From assembly GCA_021234155.1 (NCBI GenBank), contig JAJEKV010000071.1, positions 6,198,236-6,262,235 of the forward strand: 64,000 nucleotides of DNA, written 5' to 3'. The stretch's first letter is position 1. Each line of letters begins with the position of its first letter. The notes under the pieces are model-generated. The model worked only from the letters and a program-made list of their open reading frames with translations. It made no database searches and was not told the DNA's origin. This document shows positions 34,435 to 43,384 of this stretch, piece after piece. A program made the position numbers and the translations under genes. Source of the stretch: Isoetes taiwanensis. Its lineage: Eukaryota; Streptophyta; Lycopodiopsida; Isoetales; Isoetaceae.

Positions 34435-34565
34435 TGACCCCATATCCGTATTAATTATGTTCAAATATATCCTAATATAAATGTTGGTATAAGTGATTTT
34501 TAACCATATCCATATTAACTATGTTCAAACGAATCCTAATATAAATGTTGGTATAAGTGATTTTT
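34435..34565 (+). repeat. Tandem duplication, about 62 bp
   Basis: 'catat(c)c(g/a)tattaa(t/c)tatgttcaaa' plus 'cctaatataaatgttggtat' and 'aagtgatttttt' occur twice, ending at about 34,502 and 34,565. Confidence 0.8.
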
Positions 34566-34624
34566 TTAATAGGGCAACCCATAGTGTGGGACTTGCATAA
34601 GTCCCACTTTTCTTGAATATGTGA

Positions 34625-35195
34625 TTAAAGATCTGAGTGGCCTCTACAATTCTAGCTCTCGCTAAATTTATCTCACCTTTTCCACTAAAAACACCTTCAT
34701 TGAAGATGTTTGCCCGCCAGTGTGCCGAAATGCTCGAACTAGCTCTCGCCAAATTATTTCACCTTTCCACCAAAAAGCACCTTCCTTTGAAGATGTTTGC
34801 TCGCCAGGGTACTTTGGAATGCTCGAAATCCTCCCTTTTTTTTTCGGTCTTTATGAAGCTTTTTAGTGCTCATTTCTAAAAGTCTTTTTGCTCTTACGGA
34901 TTTTTACGAGACAATGCAATACATACTTTATACGTAATCTAAAGCAGGCCATATCTTGTGACATCTTGATAATCTTTTGTGAGAAGATGCTTACAAATTA
35001 CACTAACAATGAAGATCACAGTGGCTCTTCAATTCTAGCTCTCGCCAAATTTATCTCACCTTTCCACAAAAAGCACATTCTTTGAAGATGTTTGCTCACT
35101 TCTAGTACTTTGGAATGCTTTGAAATCCTCTTTTTCTATCTTTATGAAGCTTTTAGTGCTCACCTAAAAAATCTTACGCTCTTGGGTTTTGAGGA
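34625..35195 (+). repeat. Three dispersed copies of an about 120-170 bp unit
   Basis: 'ctagctctcgc(t/c)aaattta', 'tctcacctttccac', 'aaaaagcac(c)ttc', 'tttgaagatgtttgc' and, in two copies, 'tactttggaatgctcgaaat' with 'tttatgaagctttttagtgct' appear near 34,650, 34,738 and 35,035. Copies 1 and 2 are adjacent. Copy 3 is separated from them by about 200 bp of AT-rich sequence. Confidence 0.75.
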
Positions 35196-35690
35196 TCTTA
35201 TTGCCGATTTTGGACACGAGGATTTCTTACTAGCAAAAATGTATATCTGGTTCTTGATTTCCTCAAGTCTACAAGTCATGCTTACCACATGGCCATCACA
35301 GATCTATTTACGTATTTTTGTGTCCTCTTTTCAATGCGGTATGTTATTTGTTGTCCATTGGTTAAAGCCAAGTTCCATTGTGCAAAAAGTTTTTGACCTC
35401 CAGATTAATTTATGTTTTTAGTTGCAAGCCTCTGTTTAAGAGTGTATCTCATTCAAATAGTTTCTATCATTAGAGGTGTTAAAAGAGAGCAAAATTGATG
35501 TTTCCTTCTCTATTGGCTTTGTCAATGGAAGTCTCGATACTCTTATATTGCAACATCTATTAAAAAAAGATTAATATTTATATGGCATGGTCCTACAAAA
35601 ACTAGATGATCAATCCTGATGGATCTTAGTCGGCACTTCTATTTTGTAATACGATGAATGCCCAAGCTCATAAATGAGCAAACCTACTGA
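35196..35690. other. No recognised gene
   Basis: AT-rich. A 109-codon frame starting in the repeat above (35,092-35,421) shows no family resemblance. Confidence 0.4.
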
Positions 35691-36275
35691 AAGTATAATA
35701 AGAAGGTTATTTTTTGGATATTGATGGATACTACGTATGGGTGCAATAGCTTTAATAAGTACCTTTTGTCCAAATACAATATAATGCTTCCTCAATGCCA
35801 ACTTTTCAAATGGGTTGTAGTAAGCCTGCAGTTGGGTAGACAAAGTAACTTTTGTAAGTATTTTTGCAGCATTGCCAATGGCATAGCATTTGGATGAACT
35901 TGAGTAATCCCCTATGGCTCTTAGGATAGCAAAAAGTTTTAATAAGAACTTTTTGTCTAGATACAATATGATGCTTGCTCAATGCCAACTTTTTGATGGG
36001 TTGTAGTAAGCTTGCAGGTCAGTAGACAACGTAACTTTCGTGAGCTTTTTTGTAGCATTGCCAATGACATAGCATTTGGATGAATTTGGAGTAATCCCCT
36101 ATGGTTCTTAAGATAACAATAGTTTTAATAAGTACTTTTGTCCAGATACAATATGATGCTTTCTCAAAGCTAACTTTTTGATGGGTTGTACTAAGGTTGC
36201 AAATGGGTTGTGAGTATTTTTGCGGCATTGCCAATGACATAGCATTTGGATGAACTGGAGTAATCCCTATGGCTC
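35690..36275 (+). repeat. Tandem repeat, about 187 bp, about 3 units
   Basis: Each unit holds 'ttttaataagtac(c)tttt', 'gtcca(g)atacaatat', 'atgctt(c/g)ctcaatgccaac', 'gatgggttgtagtaagc', 'agacaa(a/c)gtaacttt', 'gcattgccaatg(g/a)catagc' and 'atttggatgaa'. Units start near 35,749, 35,937 and 36,122. The last is shortened. The array runs into a PPR-like fragment, and a translation near 36,025 (VDNVTFVSFF) is PPR-like, so the unit may derive from a PPR gene. That last point is inference. Confidence 0.75.
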
Positions 36276-36279
36276 TTAA

Positions 36280-36355
36280 GGTATGTGGAAACTAGAAAGC
36301 TTGACAATGTCCATAGAATATTTGACAAGATGCCAAGGAAGCAGTTTATGACATA
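36280..36355 (+). pseudogene. Pentatricopeptide repeat (PPR) fragment
   Basis: The plus strand reads LRYVETRKLDNVHRIFDKMP then RKQ. Plant PPR motifs of PLS-type proteins have the form 'MYaKCGsLddArrvFdkMP-r', and residues V-ETRKLDNVHRIFDKMP fit it closely. Only one motif remains before a stop, so this is a gene fragment, probably left by the event that made the tandem array beside it. PPR proteins bind organelle RNA. Confidence 0.6.
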
Positions 36356-36444
36356 AAAATTGCACAAACTATATACCACCCCAAAAAGCATCTTGCACTT
36401 ATAACCTTCTTCGTGTTGTGGTAAGAGGCAGAGTGTGTTACAAC

Positions 36445-36550
36445 CAAAATACTACACACATTAAGTATACTCTTCATGTGCAATACTACACACATTAAGT
36501 ATACTCTTCATGTGCAAAATACTACACACATTAAGTATACTCTTCATGTG
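36445..36550 (+). repeat. Tandem repeat, about 35 bp, 3 units
   Basis: 'aatactacacacattaagta' plus 'tactcttcatgtgc' is repeated three times in a row with one-base spacing differences. Confidence 0.9.
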
Positions 36551-36561
36551 CAATCTACGAG

Positions 36562-36735
36562 GCATGCAGAAGGTGGGCACATTTTCTAGTTGAAAACTAA
36601 ACTTTGAAATTTCATAATGTTATTTGAACTTTTTTAGTTAAACGCCCACCGAAGGTGGGCAATTTTCTAGTTGAAAACTAAACTTTGAAATTTCATAATG
36701 TTATTTCAGAACTTTTAGTTAAAAGTGGGCGGTTT
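36562..36735 (+). repeat. Tandem duplication, about 85 bp
   Basis: 'gaaggtgggca(ca)attttc' plus 'tagttgaaaactaaactttg' and 'aaatttcataatgttattt' occurs twice, starting at about 36,569 and 36,650. Short inverted pieces ('cgcccaccgaaggtgggc') lie at the junction. Confidence 0.85.
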
Positions 36736-36865
36736 ATGGGCACCCTCCCCTATAGCAGCAGCTCCAACAAAACACCACAACCTAGTGCAGCTGCTAAACT
36801 ACCACAAGACGGTGCAGTTGCTCCAAGAAAACACCACAAGCTACTGCAGCAGACGGTGCTGCTAC

Positions 36866-38382
36866 TAATCTATCAAGCATTGATTCAAAGGTCCTTTGCT
36901 GATTCTCATTCCTCTTAATCCAATTTTGACTTCCACCTCTATCGCCTCTCTACCATTTCCATTGGTCAAGACCTCTTCCTTAAGAGACCACAAGCTATCA
37001 CAAATATCATCAAAGCTAGGACGTTTGGCATCATCCCTTTCAGTGCAAGTGTCTATCAACTTTCTCAGCTTATTAGGAACGTCTGTAGGTAGAGTTAGCT
37101 TCTGATATCTGCTATCGCGTATCTTTCCTGTAAAATTTCATTGCAAATCAAACCAAAGCTATAAATATCCACTTTTCTTGAATACTTTCCCTCCACGTCC
37201 TCCATTTCTGGTGCCATGTACATCAAAGTGCCCCTCATGTCTGTATGCGTCGATGCCGTCTTAAAAGGAATCTTTAGAAATACCAAAATCGCTCAATTTG
37301 ATAAGTAAACTTCCATCCTTTCTGGATTTGCAGCAATATATTAGCAGGTTTAAGATCTCGATGAACCACATTAGTGTTATGTAAATGCTTCATTGCTTTG
37401 GCTATTTGGAGCATCAAGTCAACTGATTGAATTAGAGGAAGTTGAGATTCTAGCCCTGTTATATGCTTTTTCATATCCTTATCCATAAGCTCTAACACAA
37501 GACTTTTCTCAGAGCAACCTAACATGCGCACAATATGGGAGGAATCAGAGTGCTGCATAATACTGGAGGAATTAGAATGCTGCATAATATGGGAGGAACC
37601 AGAATGCAGCAGCCCCTGAAAAACTAGTAGCTCGTCGTTCAAAGCTTTATTATCCGTAAACATTTTCACAGCTACAGGTATTTTATGCCACTCTGCGCTA
37701 TGGACTTTGCCAAAACTACCTCCTCCCAGATCTTCCAATCTAGACAAATCAGAGTCGTTGATATTAGGCTTTTCATTTTTCAACAATAGTAACAAACTAA
37801 ATAGATGCGATCTGCCTGATAGAGTCCAGCTGAATAGACGCCATAAAATAGATTGAGACTCTGAGCTATTTATCAGAGTATTTTTGTCCTGTTGATATGC
37901 TACCTATTCAAGATAAAAATGCAAATTGTTGCAGTCCCACTCCACTTCAAGCATAAGTTTCTCAACAATAAGGTCCAATGATTTTAGAGAATGCAGAATG
38001 AAGCGATTTATCATCTGGACATAAATCCTAGCATCATCAATAATTTCCTCAACTCACCTTTAAAACCCAAAGTGACCAAAGGTAAAGGCAGACAAATCCT
38101 TTTCGAAATCCTTATTGACACATAGAATGACGAGTTGCAGGCCACTATCAGAACTCTTAACAGCTCCTTCCCCACTTGTTCCGTCAAATTCAACCATGCT
38201 CCTTTACCACATATTTTAATCCACTGTTTCACACATCGTTGGATGAAATCTGCCAGTAATTTTACCGAAATACATTGAAGCTCATTTATATGAGCTTTCT
38301 TGCCCTCCACTGCCTCCTTAATCTTGCAGCATAAAACAAGAACATCAGAAACCCAGCAATTCAGACTAGAGCTCGTTTCCAT
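36866..38382 (-). pseudogene. TKL-like protein kinase, copy 1, frameshifted
   Basis: The N-terminal part (38,382-38,011; METSSSLNCWVSDVL...) is helical with no recognised motif; it could be a HeLo/MLKL-like bundle, but that is only a suggestion. The kinase domain starts about 37,745 with a glycine loop GGGSFGKVHSAEW, then VAVKMF (invariant Lys), VHRDLKPANILL (catalytic loop, about 37,365-37,330), SDFGIS in a shifted frame (about 37,285), GTLMYMAPEM (about 37,225) and KVDIYSFGLICNEIL (about 37,165). The C-lobe Arg motif is KRPSFDDICDSLW (about 37,015). All catalytic motifs are present, but one-base shifts occur near 38,050, 37,319 and 37,120. A 10-residue triple repeat sits in the N-lobe (37,540-37,612). 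A second copy at 50.6-52.1 kb has the 38,050 frame intact. The gene may be functional if the shifts are sequencing errors. Confidence 0.8.
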
Positions 38383-38930
38383 CCTTAGATCGGCAAATCT
38401 TATCTAGCGGAGATCGGCAAATCTTAAGAGCTAGCGGCTCGAAGCAGAAATATTGAATATTTCTATTCTATTCTTCGAATGTGCACAACAATCCTAGACA
38501 AGTAACCACTAAGTTAATCAGAGTTAATTATGTAACCAGTTGAGACGTGCTTTATGCAATTCAATTAATCTGCACGATTCTGCACGATTCAATTATTCGA
38601 CCTCATTCTGGAAATACAGGTCACAATGCTGGCTTTTTATTCATTCGGCCGCAATCCCTCAAATCTTTCTGAGCAGCCCACGCCCTCTTGGGGTTCTCAA
38701 AGCCTCATATCTGTTAGGGTATCTGAAGACAATTCAAGGTTACGTCTCTATAGAGTGGTCCCATCTGGTCAATAACCAAGGCCATATCTGTATCAGAGCA
38801 GGAACCAAATTAGATGCCTGCGTTGCAATAGCAAAGCAACCTAGCAAATCTGTATTACGGCATAGAAATGAAACAGAAAGGCCTTCAAACTGATCCAGCT
38901 ATCAACAGACAAATGGGGTAAGAATCATAC

Positions 38931-39208
38931 CTCTGCAACAAATTTTCGGCTGCAATAGACAGATCCGGAAGGTTTTGAATTGATTCTGGCCAAAATCGGC
39001 CATGTGCAAGTTGAGCCCATACACCTACGCACAGCGTGGAGCCCAGGGGATATCCTTCATAGCCGAGCTTGAAAGTGGAACCAGGAATTGCATGCACATT
39101 TAGCTGCTTGGACCAGAAATAGTTTTGCTGTAGTTGTCCAACTGCTCTAAAAACCGGACCATATCCTCCATTTGATACTGTGTTTCTCTGTTGAAATTTG
39201 AGGCGGTC
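38931..39208 (-). pseudogene. Probable bulb-type (G-type) lectin exon
   Basis: The minus strand has a clean open segment between an acceptor-like 'atgtttgcag' (39,209) and a strong donor GCAGAG|GTATGA (38,930). It reads NTVSNGGYGPVFRAVGQLQQ, then GSTFKLGYEGYPLGSTLCVG and VWAQLAHG, then DLSIAAENLLQ. 'GSTFKLGY...yLGIWy' and 'dLSItAdGNLLLq' are features of bulb-type lectin domains in plant S-domain receptor kinases, so the fit is good but not complete: the 'VWvAN' motif is not clear. The exon lies between the LRR piece and the kinase, all on the minus strand. Confidence 0.45.
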
Positions 39209-39360
39209 TGCAAACATAATGCTCACTGTTACAGCAACAACATAATGCTCACTGTTATAGCAAGACTGGTATGAGAATGTAATTGTTGATTTTGATCTTT
39301 ATGATTCAAACCTGTGTGCTTTAATGGGTACGCAATTCCACATGAATCAAAGCACAAACT

Positions 39361-39885
39361 AGCATTTCCAGTGAATGAGAAATTTCTCCAGAAGTATTTT
39401 TACGCCAGTCAAATTGTTATATGCAAGATCTAAAAGCTTCAAGTTTTCATGGTCATATTCTTTTTTGGAGAGAAAATGAGACAAATCCAAATAGAACCAC
39501 AGATGATAGATTTTACAGAACTAGGAATCTTGCTAGATGGCTGATTATATGACAGATGCAAATGCTCTAATGTTCTCAATTCTTGACTATACAAAGGAAT
39601 ATCTTTGTGTGACACTGCTACCAACAAAGGTTCAGATGGTGTAGGAATTTGTTCACAGGAGTGCAATAAAATGCACTTTGTTGCAAACAATGGACTAGGT
39701 CAAACGTTGCCTTCTGTGACTTTATGTTTGGTCATGTAACCAACCTTGCTTTTAAATGCAACAAAGGGTCTCCAGCTATAGGCAATGAAACCAATGCTAT
39801 GAGTGGCAAAATATTGGGAGAATCTTAAAAGCTTAAACCCAATAGCGCAAAGAATTAAGAAATGGCCAGGCCGAAGTCTTTTCAT
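39361..39885 (-). pseudogene. LRR receptor-like protein N-terminal region, broken
   Basis: A hydrophobic leader starts at 39,885 (MKRLRPGHFLILCAIGF), plausible as a signal peptide. A frame from 39,690 gives LRTLEHLHLSYNQPSSKIP (39,579-39,520), a plant-type leucine-rich repeat with the 'kIP' ending. After a shift near 39,450, NLKLLDLAYNNLTGVKILL (about 39,445-39,390) gives a second LRR. LRR ectodomains of this type bind peptides or other ligands at the cell surface. Only two repeats survive, so it is a fragment or one exon of a longer gene. Confidence 0.6.
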
Positions 39886-40376
39886 GCTTATGGTTAGCGT
39901 CGTGGGCCATTTGAGAATCGAAGCGAATGGTGAAAGCGAGGAAATCGTCCTTGCATCTTTGTTTTCGTGATATCATATGGACTCAAACAATGGAACTAAT
40001 TTGTGCTTAGGTTTAAAGTGGCGCCCTTTCACAGAAAGTAAAGAACAAAATCTGTGTGGCCAAATTTGGGCTATTCTTGGATCTCCAACCACGAGCCACT
40101 TTAAAAGAAGTTGTATGGGTAAAATTTGGTCAATTCCTTGAAAGTGAGCGACTTACACTTCCAAAATAACTGCGAGTAAGATGTATAATTGCTACATGCC
40201 TCGGTGTCTTCTTGCACAAACTCATGAACTATCCTATGAGTATAAATTGCATATTTGGTTAGCGTTTATGTGGTGCATTGCATCATCGCTAGATGGTGCT
40301 TCGATCGACTCCCGAAATTAAGTCGAGGAGGCGGTAGGGTTAAAGCCAAAAGCGAGTTCTAGGCCGGGTTAGCGAA
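39886..40376. other. No recognised gene; possible promoter side of the LRR piece
   Basis: No frame or repeat of note. It separates the LRR leader from the tRNA-like array. A TATA-like or promoter element could not be assigned. Confidence 0.35.
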
Positions 40377-41361
40377 GTGACTTCCTAAAGGCGGAGATAT
40401 CCACGCCTACAAAGTGTGCATGTATGGCTAAAATTTTCCCCAGCGGATGTGTGGTGAGTTGGTATAAGCCTAGTAATGCCAAAATAAATGTGCACTTGGT
40501 GGGGGTTCAAACCCGGCGGTGTATGTTTATATTTGGAGTTAGTTCTTGGGGTTATCGGCCATGATCCCGGCGTGGTAGAACTTGTGCCTATCGTGTCCTC
40601 CACTTTAGTTTGCCTTGATCGTGATAAAAATATTTCTAGCTAATGCGTACAAGATGATATTCTAGTGACAAGACTAGTTTAAATTTGGACCAAAAATAAA
40701 AAATACAAAATTTCCGTGACTTCCTAAGGCGGGAGATATCCTGCCTACAAAGTGTGCATGTATGGCTAAAGTTTTGCCCAACGGATGTGTGGTGAGTTGG
40801 TATAGCCCTAGTAATGCCAAAATAAATGTGCACTTGGTGGGGGGTTCAAACGGCCCGGTGTATATTTATATTTGGGAGTTGATTCTTGGGGTTATCGGCC
40901 ATAATCCTGACGTGGTAGAACTTGTGCCTATCGTGTCCTCCACTTTGGTTGCCTTGGCCGCGATGGGATATTTCTAGCTAAATGCATACAAGATGATATT
41001 CTAGTGACAAGACTAGTCTATTTGGACCAAAATAAAAATACAAAAATTTAAAGTGACTTCCTAAAGGCGGGGAGATATCACTGCCTACAAAGTGTGCATG
41101 TATGGCTAAAGTTTTGCCCAGCGGATGTGTGGTGAGTTGGTATAGGCCTAGTAATGCCAAAATAAATGTGCACTTGGTGGGGGTTCAAACCAGGCCGGTG
41201 TATGTTTATATTTGGGAGTTGTTCTTTGAGGTTATCGGCCATGATCCGGCGTGGTAGAACTTGTGCCTATCGTGAGTTGTTGCCTTGGCCGTGATGGGAT
41301 ATTTCTAGCTAATGTACAAGATGATATTCTAGTGACAAGACTAGTCTATTTGGACCAAAAA
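40377..41361 (+). mobile_element. tRNA-like tandem array, part A (units 1-3)
   Basis: Three head-to-tail units start at 40,377, 40,716 and 41,053, period about 338 bp. Each begins with 'gtgacttcctaa(a)ggcgg', passes through 'aaagtgtgcatgtatggc', has a Pol III A-box-like 'tggtgagttggtata' and a B-box-like 'ggttcaaac(c)cgg' about 50 bp later, then 'ctagtgacaagactagtcta', and ends with the A-rich 'ccaaaaataaaaatacaaaa'. Head and tail fit a tRNA-derived SINE. Perfect tandem order without target duplications is unusual for SINEs and satellite-like. Unit 3 stops at 'ccaaaaa' (41,361), where foreign sequence begins. Confidence 0.75.
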
Positions 41362-41661
41362 TCTATATTATAAAGTTATTACGTAATTGTTGGACCCGAC
41401 CCTAGATCCAGCGGTGAGATTTCACCATCTAATCGAGGGCTTAGATTACAAGCGTAACTTTTTAAATAAGAACATAAAAACCCTAGCCCTAAGGGAGGCT
41501 CGGATGCCGGGACCCCAATCGAGGGTAGAAGAAGCGAGTTGTGGGTGCGAGTTGTGGTGGAGGGGCGGATAAGGATCGTAGCATCGTATGAGGTCCATCT
41601 CCATTAGGGTCTTCTCTTCGGAAATCTTGTGCCATATGGCACTCGGCTTAAATTTATTTGC

Positions 41662-42321
41662 GGTATAAATTTATCACCGTTGTCGTGCAGAGCGGTATAA
41701 ATTTATACATTTCGTCTCGGCGGTATAAATTTATACGGCTCGAACACTTCGCGGTATAAATTTATCTTTGTGGCGGAGCGGTATAAATTTATCGGCGGTT
41801 AATTTTCTTCCGGCGGTATAAATTTTCATCTGCGCCCGAGCCATATCGCGGTATAAATTCATACAGCATGAGAGCCATATCGGTATAAATTTACACTTAC
41901 ACTCCTACTTGATTAAAACAAAGAGAAACTAAGGCGGTATGGATAGTAGACTTACGTGGCCATGTGGCGGTATGGACTCGTATTTGGAGAGCAAATAAGG
42001 GGGCATATAAACCCCTTATACCGCAGCATATCAACTCATTGCGTGTATATAGAAAATAAATTGGCGGTCTTGGGGCTTAAGTACCTCTGCTAAGTCGTTT
42101 AGGTATAAGCTTCTCCATAAAGTTTTCAATACAAGCTGTGTGTGAGTTTTCGTATAAATTTATCGTTTCTTTTCTATGTTGCCCTCCTCAGGTATAAATT
42201 TATACCATCTCGTATAAATTTATCTGATCTGCCGCTTCAAGTTTTGCCTTCTCTTGTATAAATTTATACCATCCACTGTGTAAACCTTTGCCGTGCTGCT
42301 CTTACGTAGGTATAAATTTAT
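41662..42321 (+). repeat. Cluster of palindromic GGTATAAATTTATACC motifs
   Basis: The core GTATAAATTTAT occurs at 41,662, 41,694, 41,722, 41,753, 41,780, 42,151, 42,191, 42,211, 42,255 and 42,309 (motif starts). One-mismatch relatives are at 41,815, 41,850 and 41,882. The copy at 42,191-42,206 is the full 16-bp palindrome GGTATAAATTTATACC, and 42,255-42,270 nearly so. Spacing is 20-40 bp in two groups. The sequence between copies is unrelated, so this is a true motif cluster and not a decayed satellite. Such clusters are known as subterminal transposase-binding arrays in CACTA and hAT elements. Here the binding protein is unknown. Confidence 0.85.
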
Positions 42322-42427
42322 CACGATTGTGGCCTTAACTTTGGAGGTATGGCTCGAGGAAAAAAAAGCTGCGGGGCCTCCAACTCGTTAAGCGGGCTTC
42401 CTCTGCAATGACATTCATACCTCCTCA

Positions 42428-43384
42428 ATGTTTGGAAGTAGCCTCGAAAATTCGCCTCCGATATTCAAAACCCCGACTCTGTTGAGTTTACTCGGCCACG
42501 ACCACCTCGGCTTCCACCACCAGTTCAATTTACTCCACTACACCCTGCTCCTGAACGTCGTTTGCCCCCACCAATGCGTTTTACTCCACCACAGGCTAGA
42601 GAGGTCAGACTACCTCCTCCACTTCATTTTAGTACGTCGCCCATAGTCCACCGTAGGGTAAATCCCCGGAGGCAAATCCGCCAACTCCATCCATTTAAGC
42701 TAAATGATACTACAACAAGTGGGGCGGTCGGCGACCACGCATGGCCTCTGTGTTCTCACGACCGTCGGGGGCTGGTCAACTACGTCACCAACCTCGATTA
42801 CTTTTTCCCAGAGACAGGGAAAGCACCTCCCCCCAGGACTCTCACCGTCTACTAGTACACCTCTTGTTGATCTCTCAGACGAAGAAACACCTCATGTTGA
42901 TCTCTCAAACGAGGACCTACCAAAGCCACAAGACTCCATGTTTGAATTCAAAGCCCCTGCAAGTAAGAATCTTAAGCGTAACTTACACAAGAAAGCATGT
43001 ACAACCGTTAGGAGAAAGAAACTCATGGACGAGGCTCACTTGAGGGCAACACATACAAAGCACTGTTGTTCTCAACGTTGTTTGCTTAAGATTGGACTAA
43101 AGGAATTGAGGTTGATTCGTGATAGTTACAGTTCAATGACTCTGCTAGACCAAAGGGGCTACTTAGCCTTCAATATTAGGCCAGATTATGGTGAGAAGTT
43201 TACTTACGGTGGTGGGCCACCGTCATCAAGCGGCCTTCAAATTGATTCATGCTTTAGGCGGCGAGGCGACTTGACGCTGAAGAAAAGGCTTGACAAGAAT
43301 CAGGGCATTAATGACTCACGCCATTCGGGAGGTATATCCGAATTCATGCCCTTCAATGTGTTTCTGGATGGAAGGTTTCTTTAA
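42428..43384 (+). pseudogene. DUF7869-like gene 2, N-terminal half
   Basis: A Pro-rich leader (about 42,505-42,640: PPRLPPPVQFTP, PPPMRFTPP, LPPPLHFS) lies in a different frame from the main piece, 42,704-43,384. The latter has an acidic repeat (VDLSDEETPHVDLSNEDLP), a basic stretch and a Cys motif KHCCSQRCLLKIGLKELRLI (43,057-43,116). It continues RDSYSSMTLLDQRGYLAFN and ends DGRFL. The Cys motif lines up with ECCWANC of gene 1, as in the family N-terminus. A shift near 42,840 joins leader and body. Confidence 0.65.
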
